The notes beneath the pieces were generated by a model that searched no databases, had not been told where the DNA came from, and saw only the letters and a program-made list of their open reading frames with translations. A stretch of DNA of 44,905 nt from Candidatus Zapsychrus exili (GTDB taxonomy: Bacteria > Omnitrophota > Gorgyraeia > Zapsychrales > Zapsychraceae). The position numbers and the translations under genes were made by a program. Location of the stretch: positions 1 through 44,905 of the forward strand of contig JAVCCJ010000085.1 of NCBI GenBank assembly GCA_030765585.1, written 5' to 3'. Every line of letters starts with the position of its first letter. Positions within the stretch are counted from its first letter, which is position 1. Below are positions 1 to 7,801 of this stretch, one piece after another.

Positions 1-2
1 AG

Positions 3-122
3 GATATTGTGCTTAACTTAGGTAATTATATTTTTGAATATAATCATCTTCGTAGACATGGGGGCTTGAACTATGAGACCCCTTTTGATAAACTAAAAAG
101 AGTTACCGAATTAGTGAGCTAG
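3..122 (+). CDS. IS transposase, C-terminal fragment (integrase-core type)
   Basis: An open frame enters from the left edge and stops at TAG 120-122, encoding about 39 residues. It contains YNHLRRHGGLNYETPFDKL, the typical end of DDE/rve integrase-core transposases (IS481/IS3-like), in which YN..RPH.GL..KTP follows the catalytic glutamate. The ORF track misses it because no start codon lies in the window. The catalytic core is outside the window, so neither the exact IS family nor activity can be judged. The stop is followed by TACACCTGTCCCTG, which probably belongs to the IS terminal region. The next gene runs toward it on the opposite strand and is cut short there. Confidence 0.75.
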   Translation, partial: DIVLNLGNYIFEYNHLRRHGGLNYETPFDKLKRVTELVS

Positions 123-1535
123 TACACCTGTCCCTGTTAATTTTATTTGAGTACGCTTAACATCTCCTACTCTCTTATATTCTTCATCACTTTCATAAAT
201 CATTCTAGAATTTTTTCCTACTACCTCACTTGACGAATAGCCTAACATTTTGCAAAATTTTTCATTAACCCAAACAAATTCTCTATTGCGAACAAGTCCT
301 ATCCCGCTTGGGGCAGACCTAAAAATACTCTGAAGCATGTTTTCGCTCTTACGTAATTTCTCTTCCGATTCCTTGCGTTTTTTTGTCATAAGAAGCTGTG
401 CTACTTGATCAGCTATTTCTCCTATAAAAGTAATTTCGTCATCTCTCCAATGCCTCTTTTCCTCTATATGCTCTATACACACAACACCTGCGACTTTACC
501 TTGCAATCTAACTCCAGCATCAAGCATAGAACTTATACCCAATAGTCTTAAATATTTATCTGAAAATTCTCTCGTCCTTTCATCTACATTGGCATCAAAA
601 GCATCAATAGCTCTACTTTCATCTATAGCATTAAAATAGTTTGGATAATCTGAATAACATAATTCAGAACCACTGGAGTGCTTGTCTAATGATCTCTCGA
701 ACAAATCAATACAGCAAAGTTTTTGATTATCTTCGCTTAACAGCCAAACACTCGCCCTTTCTGCTTCAATTACATTAGTCATTGTCTTAGATATTATTTT
801 TATTCGATCTATAAAAGACTCCTCTAAAAAATCGCTTTCGCCAGAAATCTTCAATATAGCATTTCTTTGTCTCTTCGTTCTAGCTTCTGCTATTAAAGCA
901 ATATCTTGTTGAAGCTTCTCCTCATCCAATATATTAGGAATGACTACAGAAAGATACTCTACATTACCCTCTTTTGACCTATGTACAATAATAGATTGAG
1001 AGACCTCTATGTCCTTTCCGCATGAATGGATAAGGGTTGTCCCAGATTTCCAAATTCCATCACGTATTGCAGAAGGTATACCTTCTCTTAAAATAATATT
1101 TAATGATTCTTTGGCATATATTCTCGATATTGATTTACCAATAATATCCCTATCGCTACTAAATCCTAATATCTTTTTACCAGAACTATTTATGTAATTA
1201 ATCTTTCCTCCTGGAGTAATCAATGCAGTAAAATCTCTCGATGCCTCAAATATCTTAATCAAATATTCTAATTCTGAATTTTCTTTACTATGAATCTTGA
1301 ACATTTTTATTCCTATAAAAAGGACAAAAGCGCAAAATGCTAAAGAATTTATTATGCCTTCAACAGATATCAAATCAAAAGATGGCATATTTTGTGCGCC
1401 TTTATTATTTAAATTATTTGTAAAAGATAATCTGAGAAACTCTACTTTGGCGGGAAAAAGCAAAAAACACAGAGAAACAGCCAAGATAATGAATACAAGA
1501 AATGAGTAAAGAACTTTACGCTTGTTATTCAACAT
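111..1535 (-). CDS. Membrane-anchored PAS-GAF-PAS sensor protein, truncated by IS
   Basis: A signal-sensing protein of the histidine-kinase or diguanylate-cyclase input type. Two N-terminal hydrophobic segments (about residues 9-29 and 62-80) place it in the membrane. A PAS domain follows (about 88-200, with GKINYINSSGKKILGFSS), then a short coiled linker, a GAF domain (about 225-385) and a second PAS domain starting near 400 (VWVNEKFCKMLGYSSSEV). The frame ends inside this second PAS domain, and the last codons read the antisense of the adjoining IS tail. No kinase or GGDEF output domain is present, so the parent gene is probably disrupted. The output type is unknown. Start chosen at ATG 1535, about ten bases after a GAGGGGG ribosome-binding site. 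Confidence 0.75.
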   Translation of the reverse strand: MLNNKRKVLYSFLVFIILAVSLCFLLFPAKVEFLRLSFTNNLNNKGAQNMPSFDLISVEGIINSLAFCAFVLFIGIKMFKIHSKENSELEYLIKIFEASRDFTALITPGGKINYINSSGKKILGFSSDRDIIGKSISRIYAKESLNIILREGIPSAIRDGIWKSGTTLIHSCGKDIEVSQSIIVHRSKEGNVEYLSVVIPNILDEEKLQQDIALIAEARTKRQRNAILKISGESDFLEESFIDRIKIISKTMTNVIEAERASVWLLSEDNQKLCCIDLFERSLDKHSSGSELCYSDYPNYFNAIDESRAIDAFDANVDERTREFSDKYLRLLGISSMLDAGVRLQGKVAGVVCIEHIEEKRHWRDDEITFIGEIADQVAQLLMTKKRKESEEKLRKSENMLQSIFRSAPSGIGLVRNREFVWVNEKFCKMLGYSSSEVVGKNSRMIYESDEEYKRVGDVKRTQIKLTGTGVLAH

Positions 1536-1636
1536 ACAACCAAACCCCCTCTTTGTTTAATAGCTAGTAGACACAACAATGTTAAAAAGGAAAGTTTCTT
1601 ATAAAAATCCAGCAAAACACTACCGACTTACTAAAC

Positions 1637-1666
1637 ATTATATATAGATACTCGACATTTCGTCAA
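1637..1666 (-). promoter_or_regulatory. Sigma-70-type promoter for the PAS-GAF sensor gene
   Basis: On the minus strand, TTGACG (1661-1666) and TATAAT (1637-1642) are 18 bp apart. The predicted start near 1630 leaves a leader of roughly 95 bases before the ATG at 1535. Sequence match only. Confidence 0.6.
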
Positions 1667-1720
1667 GGAGAATAAATATGCGCCTTTAAATATGAATATA
1701 TAGTATTTTAGATATATTAG

Positions 1721-2374
1721 TTAATTACAAGAACAATGCTTGTGAGTGCAAAGAATGGGGAAAACAATGTCGGAAAGACAGCAAGGCAAAACCACGGCAA
1801 AAACCGTAACAAAAAATACTGGAACAATTGCGTGCATCCAATCTATCATGCCAAAACTAATTAAATATAATAATGATGCCATACTGCTTAAGAAAATATG
1901 TACTGAATGTGAATATTGGGTTGATTTATCAATACTTTTAGCCACAAGTATTCCAGATAAGACTCCAACTACTGCAAAAGACAATATTAAAGACGGGTCT
2001 TCTAATATGCAAATATGCAAGTGCATATGTATTCCTAAAATCGAACCACCAATAAATGGAAAAAATATATCACTTATGCCACATATACCAATTGATCCAA
2101 TAAGCCCTATTGCAATGGCTTTAAATATATTTTTATTGTCATGCCTCCAAAACATAGATGTTGTGGCAACGGCACTAAAAAATACATGGGCTGGATGAAA
2201 TATATGAAATAATTCTTCAGATACGCTTGGCAAAGCATCGCTTGAGCCAACAGTCTTTGCTATAAATGTCAAAATGCCCATAACTATTATAGAGAAAAGA
2301 ACACCCATCACAGAATATGGAAAATGTTCTGCTAATTCTGCAATTACATGTTTTGTTCTACTGCCTTCTTTCAT
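1721..2374 (-). CDS. Six-helix membrane protein with His/Cys-rich C-terminus, unknown
   Basis: I do not recognise the family. The 217 residues show about six hydrophobic helices (roughly 18-42, 56-75, 83-110, 128-146, 155-173 and 177-202). Conserved-looking histidines sit at membrane edges (HIFHPAHVFF, HMHLH). The C-terminus ends CTHKHCSCN, a cluster of Cys and His that could bind a metal. A metal-transport or metal-sensing role is conjecture. The start ATG overlaps the TGA of a short upstream reading frame by four bases (ATGA), and AGGAAGAGG lies just upstream, so translation may once have been coupled to that gene. No terminator or downstream partner is visible. Confidence 0.6.
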   Translation of the reverse strand: MKEGSRTKHVIAELAEHFPYSVMGVLFSIIVMGILTFIAKTVGSSDALPSVSEELFHIFHPAHVFFSAVATTSMFWRHDNKNIFKAIAIGLIGSIGICGISDIFFPFIGGSILGIHMHLHICILEDPSLILSFAVVGVLSGILVAKSIDKSTQYSHSVHIFLSSMASLLYLISFGMIDWMHAIVPVFFVTVFAVVLPCCLSDIVFPILCTHKHCSCN

Positions 2375-2484
2375 TCCTCTTCCTTTAACAAAGAATTAAC
2401 CGCATCAACTAATTCACTAGGTATTGCATAAACTTGAATTTTATCTATTCCTGTTTTTTGCTGAAGCTTAAAATTTAAGCTAAT
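2371..2484 (-). pseudogene. Orphan C-terminal coding remnant abutting tmRNA 3' end
   Basis: A minus-strand frame without stops ends at TGA 2371-2373, overlapping the next gene's ATG by four bases. The translated tail (KTGIDKIQVYAIPSELVD..., ending in LLKEEE) looks like real protein, with a charged helical end. The frame has no ATG, GTG or TTG apart from a TTG near the end, and upstream it runs straight into the tmRNA 3' end at 2485. The simplest reading is the 3' remnant of a gene whose 5' part was lost when this DNA was joined to the tmRNA. An unusual ATT start cannot be excluded. Confidence 0.4.
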
Positions 2485-2875
2485 TGGTGGAGGTGCCGGG
2501 AATTGAACCCGGGTCCTTGGAACACTTTATATAAGCCTCTACATGCATAGTACATTTTTTAATATCACTTAAGTATCTCCAATGCACAAGATATATTTAA
2601 GCTAGTTCTCTTTAATCTCACCATAACCTCAAGAACACGATTACAGCCAGCCTGCTAGTGCCTTCTATAGAGCCGCAGACACTCTCAATAAAAGGGCTTA
2701 GCTTAAATTTTTAAACTAAGACTGGTTGCGCTTCAGCTAGAATTGCTTCCGCTTCAGCAACAGCATTGTAATTTTCGCCGTTTGTTTTTTTGTCCAGATT
2801 TTTAACGAGGCCAACCAGACTTCCTCGGCATGCCACTCATACAACAATATAACAAGTCGAGACCAAATCACCCCC
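2485..2875 (-). ncRNA. ssrA: Transfer-messenger RNA (tmRNA)
   Basis: On the minus strand the RNA begins GGGGGTGATTTGGTCTCGAC and ends in a T-arm (GGTTCAATTCC) followed by CACCTCC and an encoded ACCA. The two ends form a seven-pair acceptor stem with G-U at the third pair, the alanyl-tRNA synthetase identity element. The segment GCATGCCGAGG...TTGGCCTCG matches the pseudoknot 1 region of known tmRNAs. The tag frame then reads GENYNAVAEA...AQPVLV and stops at TAA inside an AT-rich hairpin, as in helix 5 of other tmRNAs. The resume codon is uncertain (ACA, AAC or GGC). With its partner SmpB, encoded immediately upstream, it releases stalled ribosomes and tags the product for degradation. Confidence 0.95.
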
Positions 2876-2879
2876 GATA

Positions 2880-2908
2880 TGTATAATTCAGTATATATTA
2901 AAGAACAA
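2880..2908 (-). promoter_or_regulatory. tmRNA promoter
   Basis: On the minus strand, TTGTTC (2903-2908) and TATACA (2880-2885) are separated by exactly 17 bp. The first G of the tmRNA lies five bases beyond the -10 hexamer. This would let ssrA be transcribed independently of smpB. Confidence 0.6.
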
Positions 2909-2928
2909 AATACAGCAACAAAAAGGAG

Positions 2929-3396
2929 TTACCGTGTACTTTTTTTCTGATCCTGCCTTAAAGTTCGTCTTATGTCTCTATCAATAGTACGTTTTTTTAT
3001 TGCTTCTCTCTTATCGTAAAATTTCTTTCCACAACCCAAAGCAAGCTCTACCTTAACAAAACCTCTTTTATTAAAATAAACCTTTGTAGGAATAAGAGCA
3101 AGATTCTTTTCAAGCGTCCTAGATATTATCTTCTTTATTTCTTTCTTATGAAGAAGCAGCTTTCTCCTTCTATCTTCCTGTATTGATTCATATCCAGAAT
3201 TTTGATAGCCCGTTATATGAAGACTATACAAATATATCTCTTCCTTCTCAATCTTAGCAAAAGAGTCCTTAAAACTTATACCACCTGCACGAATAGACTT
3301 AACTTCAGCTCCCTCTAGAGCTATCCCACACTCCCAAGTTTCACTGAAAAAATAATCCCTATATGCCTTCTTATTTGTTGCTATTGCACTTGCCAT
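2929..3396 (-). CDS. smpB: SsrA-binding protein SmpB
   Basis: SmpB binds the tRNA-like domain of tmRNA and delivers it to the empty A site of stalled ribosomes. The sequence shows the family landmarks: NKKAYRDYFFSETWECGIAL, LEGAEVKSIRAG, and the basic tail KKFYDKREAIKKRTIDRDI, which folds in the mRNA channel. The track ORF begins ten residues earlier at 3426. ATG 3396 was chosen because AGGAG lies seven bases before it and the resulting 155 residues fit the family length. The gene directly precedes ssrA on the same strand, a natural functional pair. Confidence 0.95.
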   Translation of the reverse strand: MASAIATNKKAYRDYFFSETWECGIALEGAEVKSIRAGGISFKDSFAKIEKEEIYLYSLHITGYQNSGYESIQEDRRRKLLLHKKEIKKIISRTLEKNLALIPTKVYFNKRGFVKVELALGCGKKFYDKREAIKKRTIDRDIRRTLRQDQKKSTR

Positions 3397-3492
3397 TCTT
3401 TCTCCTAAATATTCAAGAAAGCTCACTAAACATTCAATTCGCTCGCAGCTTCTTGACTATTTAAAAATTATATAATTTCTAAATAGATAGAT

Positions 3493-3521
3493 ATTCTAAC
3501 GTTGATACCAATTTAAGACAA
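3493..3521 (-). promoter_or_regulatory. smpB promoter
   Basis: On the minus strand, TTGTCT (3516-3521) and TAGAAT (3493-3498) are spaced by 17 bp, about 100 bases upstream of the smpB start. Confidence 0.55.
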
Positions 3522-3546
3522 GCAAAAAACATAAGGTATTTGAGAT

Positions 3547-3575
3547 TTGACTTTTAACTATAAATACTCTAAAGT
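3547..3575 (+). promoter_or_regulatory. Possible lpd promoter
   Basis: On the plus strand, TTGACT (3547-3552) and TAAAGT (3570-3575) are 17 bp apart, upstream of lpdA. The -10 match is poor, so this is tentative. It is the only reasonable candidate in the 3427-3661 gap. Confidence 0.3.
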
Positions 3576-3615
3576 AAACAAAGTAAACAATTTAACTCTC
3601 ATAAATAACATACCT

Positions 3616-3652
3616 AGGGTCAGACCCCTTAAGATCAGAGGGTCAGACCCTC
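3616..3652. repeat. Tandem GGGTCAGACCC palindromes (REP-like)
   Basis: Two short palindromes lie in tandem: GGGTCAGACCC at 3617-3627 and GAGGGTCAGACCCTC at 3638-3652. They end nine bases before the lpdA ATG. GGGTCAGACCC-type palindromes are often dispersed by REP-associated (Y1/RAYT) transposases in other bacteria. No such transposase is in this window. Confidence 0.6.
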
Positions 3653-3661
3653 ACATTCATT

Positions 3662-5044
3662 ATGGACGAAAAAACTAAAATACTAGTCATTGGTGCTGGC
3701 CCGGGAGGATATACAGCTGCTTTTCACTTAGCTGACCTTGGGGCAGATGTAACACTTGTCGATAAAAGAGGTTCTCTTGGAGGAATTTGTCTTCATGAAG
3801 GATGTATTCCCTCGAAAACTCTGCTACATGCTGCAAAAATACTTACCAATGTAGAAGAAGCCAAAAACTTTGGCATAGAATTTGAAAATCCTAAAATAGA
3901 TATAGATAAATTAAGACAAAAAAAACAAGAAATCATATCAAAACTATCTAGCGGACTAGATCATCTATGCAAAAAACGCAAAATCAATTTCATAGAAGGC
4001 ACAGTCCAATTTGTAGATTCAAATAATGCTGAAATATCAGATAAAGACGGCGCGCAACAAACCCTATCTTTCGATAAAGCAATATTAGCAACTGGCTCAT
4101 CACCCAAAAAGTTGGACATACTACCAGAATCTGATTTAATAATGGATTCATCTTCTGCTTTAGAACTAAAAGACATACCTGAAACTATGTTAATCGTTGG
4201 TGGCGGATATATTGGGCTTGAACTAGGTACTGTCTATGCAAAACTAGGCAGCCAAGTGTCAGTTGTCGAATTAACAGATGGCTTATTGCCAGGTGTTGAT
4301 AGAGATTTAGTACGCACACTTGAAAGACAACTAAAACAAGATTTTAACTCAATAATGCTTAGCACAAAGATAACAAACTGTGAACTAATTGAAAATGGTG
4401 TATCTATCACGCTTGAAGATAGAGACGGAAAAACAATAACTGAAAATTACCAAAGAATATTGGTTGCAACTGGAAGAAAACCTAATTTAGATAACCTTGA
4501 AATAGAAAATACAAAGATTAAAATAAATGATGCTGGGTTTATTGAAGTCGACGATAAAAAGCTCACATCTGATACTTCAATTTATGCTATAGGAGATATT
4601 ACTAAAGGACCTATGCTTGCTCATAAAGCATCACATGAAGGATATATTGTTGCTAAAATAATAAATAAAGAAAATGTAGATGTTCAATTAGATGCAATCC
4701 CTGCTGCTATATTTACAGACCCTGAAATAGCAATATGTGGGCTGACTGAAAATGTTGCAAAAGAAAAAGGAATAGAAATCAAGGTAAGTAAATTTATGTG
4801 GGCAGCGTCTGGCAGAGCGTCAACTTTAGATCGCGCAGATGGAACAACTAAACTAATAATAGACCCTAAAACTGAACAAATATTAGGCGCATCTATTGTT
4901 GGAGTATATTCGTCAGAGCTTATTGCGGAATTAGCACTTGCGATAAAGGTGGGATTAAAAACATCAGATATAAGCAAAACTATCCACGTCCATCCTACTC
5001 TTTCTGAAACCATTATGGAATGTGCTCAGAAATTCTACGAATAA
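3662..5044 (+). CDS. lpdA: Dihydrolipoyl dehydrogenase (E3)
   Basis: A flavoprotein disulfide reductase that reoxidises dihydrolipoamide in 2-oxo-acid dehydrogenase complexes or the glycine cleavage system, passing electrons to NAD+. The FAD-binding GAGPGG is at 11-16. The redox-active pair is Cys43/Cys48 in GGICLHEGCIPSK. The NAD-binding fold has GGGYIGLELG near 180, and the C-terminal HVHPTLSE supplies the His-Glu dyad from the partner subunit. The 460 residues are the normal length. It stands alone, with no E1, E2 or lipoylation genes nearby. No Shine-Dalgarno sequence is visible, since palindromic repeats occupy the space before the ATG. The motif set favours E3 over other pyridine nucleotide-disulfide reductases. 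Confidence 0.93.
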   Translation: MDEKTKILVIGAGPGGYTAAFHLADLGADVTLVDKRGSLGGICLHEGCIPSKTLLHAAKILTNVEEAKNFGIEFENPKIDIDKLRQKKQEIISKLSSGLDHLCKKRKINFIEGTVQFVDSNNAEISDKDGAQQTLSFDKAILATGSSPKKLDILPESDLIMDSSSALELKDIPETMLIVGGGYIGLELGTVYAKLGSQVSVVELTDGLLPGVDRDLVRTLERQLKQDFNSIMLSTKITNCELIENGVSITLEDRDGKTITENYQRILVATGRKPNLDNLEIENTKIKINDAGFIEVDDKKLTSDTSIYAIGDITKGPMLAHKASHEGYIVAKIINKENVDVQLDAIPAAIFTDPEIAICGLTENVAKEKGIEIKVSKFMWAASGRASTLDRADGTTKLIIDPKTEQILGASIVGVYSSELIAELALAIKVGLKTSDISKTIHVHPTLSETIMECAQKFYE

Positions 5045-5069
5045 AGTATCCACATCATAAAAAACAAAA

Positions 5070-5516
5070 TTATAAATCTATGTTAATCTTTGTTTTATCC
5101 CCAATCGCAATCCCTAGCTTTTCACAAAGACCTGCATTAACTTCCAATACATAATTTGCTTGGCTTTCTGGCTGATATATTGCGCAATTGTCTGTCTTGC
5201 ATGGCGGAGCATTTTGTTCTATGTGAACAACGACTCCCTCATTGTCTAACCAGATCATATCTAGTGGCAATAATGTATTCTTCATCCAAAATGCGTGTTG
5301 CGCGGCTTGCTTAAATACAAAAAGCATACCAGCGTGTTCAAATAAAACTCCTCTGAACTGAAGTCCACGCTGAAGCTCTTCATCTGTTACTGCAAGTTCT
5401 ACATTAAAACAACTTTCCGCTGAATCTTTAAAACACACTTGATTTTCTAATGTAATACTAGATGCTTTGCACGAGGATACTAAAAGAATAATAATAATTA
5501 AAAATATCTTTTTCAT
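5070..5516 (-). CDS. DUF192 family lipoprotein
   Basis: A 148-residue exported protein of the DUF192 family, whose biochemical role is not established. A lipoprotein signal peptide ends in LLVSSC with the lipidated cysteine at residue 16. The domain follows with the usual features: TDEELQRGLQFR, GMLFVF, WMKNTLLPLDMIWLD and a C-terminal ANYVLEVNAG. It is convergent with lpdA, 25 bases away. It lies 11 bases downstream of the Maf-M48 gene and is probably cotranscribed with it and pyrE. Confidence 0.85.
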   Translation of the reverse strand: MKKIFLIIIILLVSSCKASSITLENQVCFKDSAESCFNVELAVTDEELQRGLQFRGVLFEHAGMLFVFKQAAQHAFWMKNTLLPLDMIWLDNEGVVVHIEQNAPPCKTDNCAIYQPESQANYVLEVNAGLCEKLGIAIGDKTKINIDL

Positions 5517-5527
5517 AAGGCCACCAA

Positions 5528-6862
5528 TTAATTGTTGTCGATTTCTGTTAAGTTTAGATAATCCCTAAATACAAGCTCTCCTTCTATTTCTTTGTTAATA
5601 TTTGAAATACGCTTGGCTATAAACGGATGTGTTCTCCAATAGCTAAATTTACGTCTAGGAGCATTCTCTTGTTCTTTTTTTAATTTATCTAAAAACTGAA
5701 TTGCACCTTCTGGATTAAATCCTGCTTTCGTTAAATATTTAACAGCTAACCTGTCAGCCTCAAACTCATCAGCCAAAGAATGCTCAGCAAAAAGAGAGCC
5801 TATCGCAACACCTACACCTTTTGCTACTCTAGAATTCGATTGAGTCGCTGCCGCTACTTGCATTGCCATCGCACCATAAGATCCTTGCAATCGTTTAATG
5901 CCATGCTGTGCAGTTATATGACCTACTTCGTGGGCAATAACGCTTGCGAGCTGATCATCAGTTTCTGCAGCATCTACTGTACCTTTGAATATATAAATAT
6001 ATCCGCCTGGAAGACTAACAGCATTTTTAATATCTTTATCTAAAACTTTAATAAAATATACTACGTTTTTTCTGTCAGAAACCTCTACTATTCGCTTTAA
6101 TATACTTTCTATTCTTTCTCTTATATCAATATCATCAATTACATCGTAATGTTTTTCAATATTCTTAGAAGCAGATAAACCTATTTTTTCTTCTTTTTCT
6201 GTAGCGTACAAAAGTGATTCCTGTTGTTCTGTAGCTAAATTATAACTTGTAGTGCATCCAAATAAATTAAGAATGAAAAACAAACCCAACATCGACACGC
6301 CAAAATCTTTTAACATCTTTCCTAATTTCTGCATTGGAAGACCTATAACATTTGTATAACATCCTTCTATCCGTCGGATAAACACACTTCCAACACCTTC
6401 TATATCAAAACCGCCTGCCTTATCAAAGGGGGGCATCTTTTTGTGATACTTATCTATTTCGCTATCAGTTAAAGCAGACATAAATACTCTTGTCTTTTCG
6501 TAACCTATTGCTTGTTTTCCCGTCTTAGCATCAACTACCGCAACGCCTGTATATACCCATTGAGGGCTTTTGAAAAGAATCTTAAGAATTTTTTTAGCTT
6601 CTTTTAAACTCTTTGGCTTTCCTATTATTTTCTTATTTCCAATATATACAACAGAATCAGCTCCAATGACGACACCATCTTTTAGCTTAGATGCTATTTC
6701 GTTCGCCTTAATTAGAGCATTCTTTTTGACAAGAGCTTGAGGTGTAGTTGTAATTTTTTTTACCTCTTCTGCTTTACTTGACCTTACTTTAAACTTAAGT
6801 CCAAGTAGTTTCAGGAGTTTTTTTCTTTGCGCAGATTTAGAGGCAAGGATGATAGGCTTCAT
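5528..6862 (-). CDS. Maf nucleotide pyrophosphatase fused to M48 metalloprotease
   Basis: One uninterrupted 444-codon frame encodes two unrelated proteins. Residues 1 to about 185 are a Maf/YhdE-type nucleotide pyrophosphatase (ASKSAQRKKLL, GADSVV, PPFDKAGGFDIEG), a cytoplasmic house-cleaning enzyme. From about 190 a hydrophobic stretch with a lipobox (LFFILNLFGC, Cys203) opens a BepA/YggG-like M48 zinc protease. It has HEVGH at 311-315 and a downstream EFEAD segment supplying the third zinc ligand. A lipidated periplasmic protease and a cytosolic Maf are hard to reconcile in one chain. Internal starts at Met183 (AGGAAAG just upstream) or Met191 could yield a separate lipoprotein. The gene lies three bases after pyrE. 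Confidence 0.88.
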   Translation of the reverse strand: MKPIILASKSAQRKKLLKLLGLKFKVRSSKAEEVKKITTTPQALVKKNALIKANEIASKLKDGVVIGADSVVYIGNKKIIGKPKSLKEAKKILKILFKSPQWVYTGVAVVDAKTGKQAIGYEKTRVFMSALTDSEIDKYHKKMPPFDKAGGFDIEGVGSVFIRRIEGCYTNVIGLPMQKLGKMLKDFGVSMLGLFFILNLFGCTTSYNLATEQQESLLYATEKEEKIGLSASKNIEKHYDVIDDIDIRERIESILKRIVEVSDRKNVVYFIKVLDKDIKNAVSLPGGYIYIFKGTVDAAETDDQLASVIAHEVGHITAQHGIKRLQGSYGAMAMQVAAATQSNSRVAKGVGVAIGSLFAEHSLADEFEADRLAVKYLTKAGFNPEGAIQFLDKLKKEQENAPRRKFSYWRTHPFIAKRISNINKEIEGELVFRDYLNLTEIDNN

Positions 6863-6865
6863 AAA

Positions 6866-7423
6866 TTATTTGTGAATTTCTGATATGTGAAATATTGATT
6901 CTAGCACAGAGCCTTTTTCTGCTACTGCCTCACGAGCTCCCTCGTCACGATCAACAATACATATACATTTCTTTACTTTAACATTCATTGCAGTTAGAAC
7001 ATCTAAAGATTGTAAAAAAGCTTTGCCTGTTGTTGCAACATCATCAACCACTATAACCTCATCGCCCTCTTTTAAAAGCGGACCTTCTACTTGTTGTTGC
7101 TTACCATGAGCCTTTGGAGCTTTTCGAATTATAAAAGTATTTATCGGATTATCTGCGTGATAGCTGACAACTCCTATCGCGCCTACCAAAGGATCAGCTC
7201 CTAACGTAGGGCCTCCAATAGCAGTTACATTATCATCTTTGACCATATCTAAAATTATCTCTGCACACAAATATGCGCCTTCTGGCTTTAAAGTTATCCG
7301 ACGAGCATCAATATAATAATCACTTTCTTTTCCGGATGAGAGTATTATCTTTTCCTTAAAATAAGCATCTTTAATTACAAGTTTCAATAACTGATCTTTT
7401 AATTGTTTTATTTCTTCTGACAT
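6866..7423 (-). CDS. pyrE: Orotate phosphoribosyltransferase
   Basis: Catalyses orotate plus PRPP to OMP, the fifth step of de novo pyrimidine synthesis, in the cytoplasm. The PRPP-binding loop VIVVDDVATTGKAF near 125-138 is diagnostic. The upstream GKESDYYIDARRITL and GGPTLGADPLV segments match the OPRT family rather than other phosphoribosyltransferases. The 185 residues are slightly short of many OPRTs but complete. It follows a small exported-protein gene by 46 bases and precedes the Maf-M48 gene by three. No other pyrimidine gene is nearby. Confidence 0.92.
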   Translation of the reverse strand: MSEEIKQLKDQLLKLVIKDAYFKEKIILSSGKESDYYIDARRITLKPEGAYLCAEIILDMVKDDNVTAIGGPTLGADPLVGAIGVVSYHADNPINTFIIRKAPKAHGKQQQVEGPLLKEGDEVIVVDDVATTGKAFLQSLDVLTAMNVKVKKCICIVDRDEGAREAVAEKGSVLESIFHISEIHK

Positions 7424-7469
7424 AATTCTCCCATCTATTAAGCTAAAATTAAAATTTAATGTTTATTTG

Positions 7470-7775
7470 CTATCGTAACCACTCATCAATCGGAGGAGCT
7501 TCTAGTTCTCTCTTGCTCATCTCTTGTCTTAAACGAACTATGAATCCGAGCAACTCTTTGAATTTTGTATATTCTTTTGGAGTAAATCCTGCTTTACCAT
7601 GAAAAGCCTCACTTGCTTTTCTTTCTATCATGACGTCGATATATATCTCAATTATCTCATCATCCTTTAATCTTTTTATTTCTTCTTGAGTCGGAATACT
7701 AATTTCATAAATAAAAGCTAAAGCTGGGCCGCAAAACAAAAGAAAAATCGTTAAAAATATAATTACCTTTTTCAT
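7470..7775 (-). CDS. Small exported protein, unknown function
   Basis: A 101-residue protein with a clear Sec signal peptide (residues 1-20, cleavage after GPALA). The rest is a charged, mostly helical domain (EEIKRLKDDEIIEIYIDVM, then KEYTKFKELLGFIVRLRQEM). No cysteines remain after processing and no family is recognised. It is the first gene of the minus-strand set with pyrE and maf-M48. It has a strong AGGAGG ribosome-binding site and its own promoter, so it is probably well expressed. A periplasmic location is inferred. Confidence 0.7.
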   Translation of the reverse strand: MKKVIIFLTIFLLFCGPALAFIYEISIPTQEEIKRLKDDEIIEIYIDVMIERKASEAFHGKAGFTPKEYTKFKELLGFIVRLRQEMSKRELEAPPIDEWLR

Positions 7776-7801
7776 AAATTGCCTCCTCTTAAGTTAAAAG
7801 T

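Noticed and set aside
1746-2198. Plus-strand 150-residue ORF
   Set aside because: It is antisense to the six-helix membrane protein, with no family features and no ribosome-binding site; a shadow frame.
2465-2482. Palindrome AGCTTAAATTTTAAGCT after tmRNA as a terminator
   Set aside because: No T tract follows it on the transcribed strand. Its likeness to the tag-stop hairpin inside tmRNA may be chance in AT-rich DNA.
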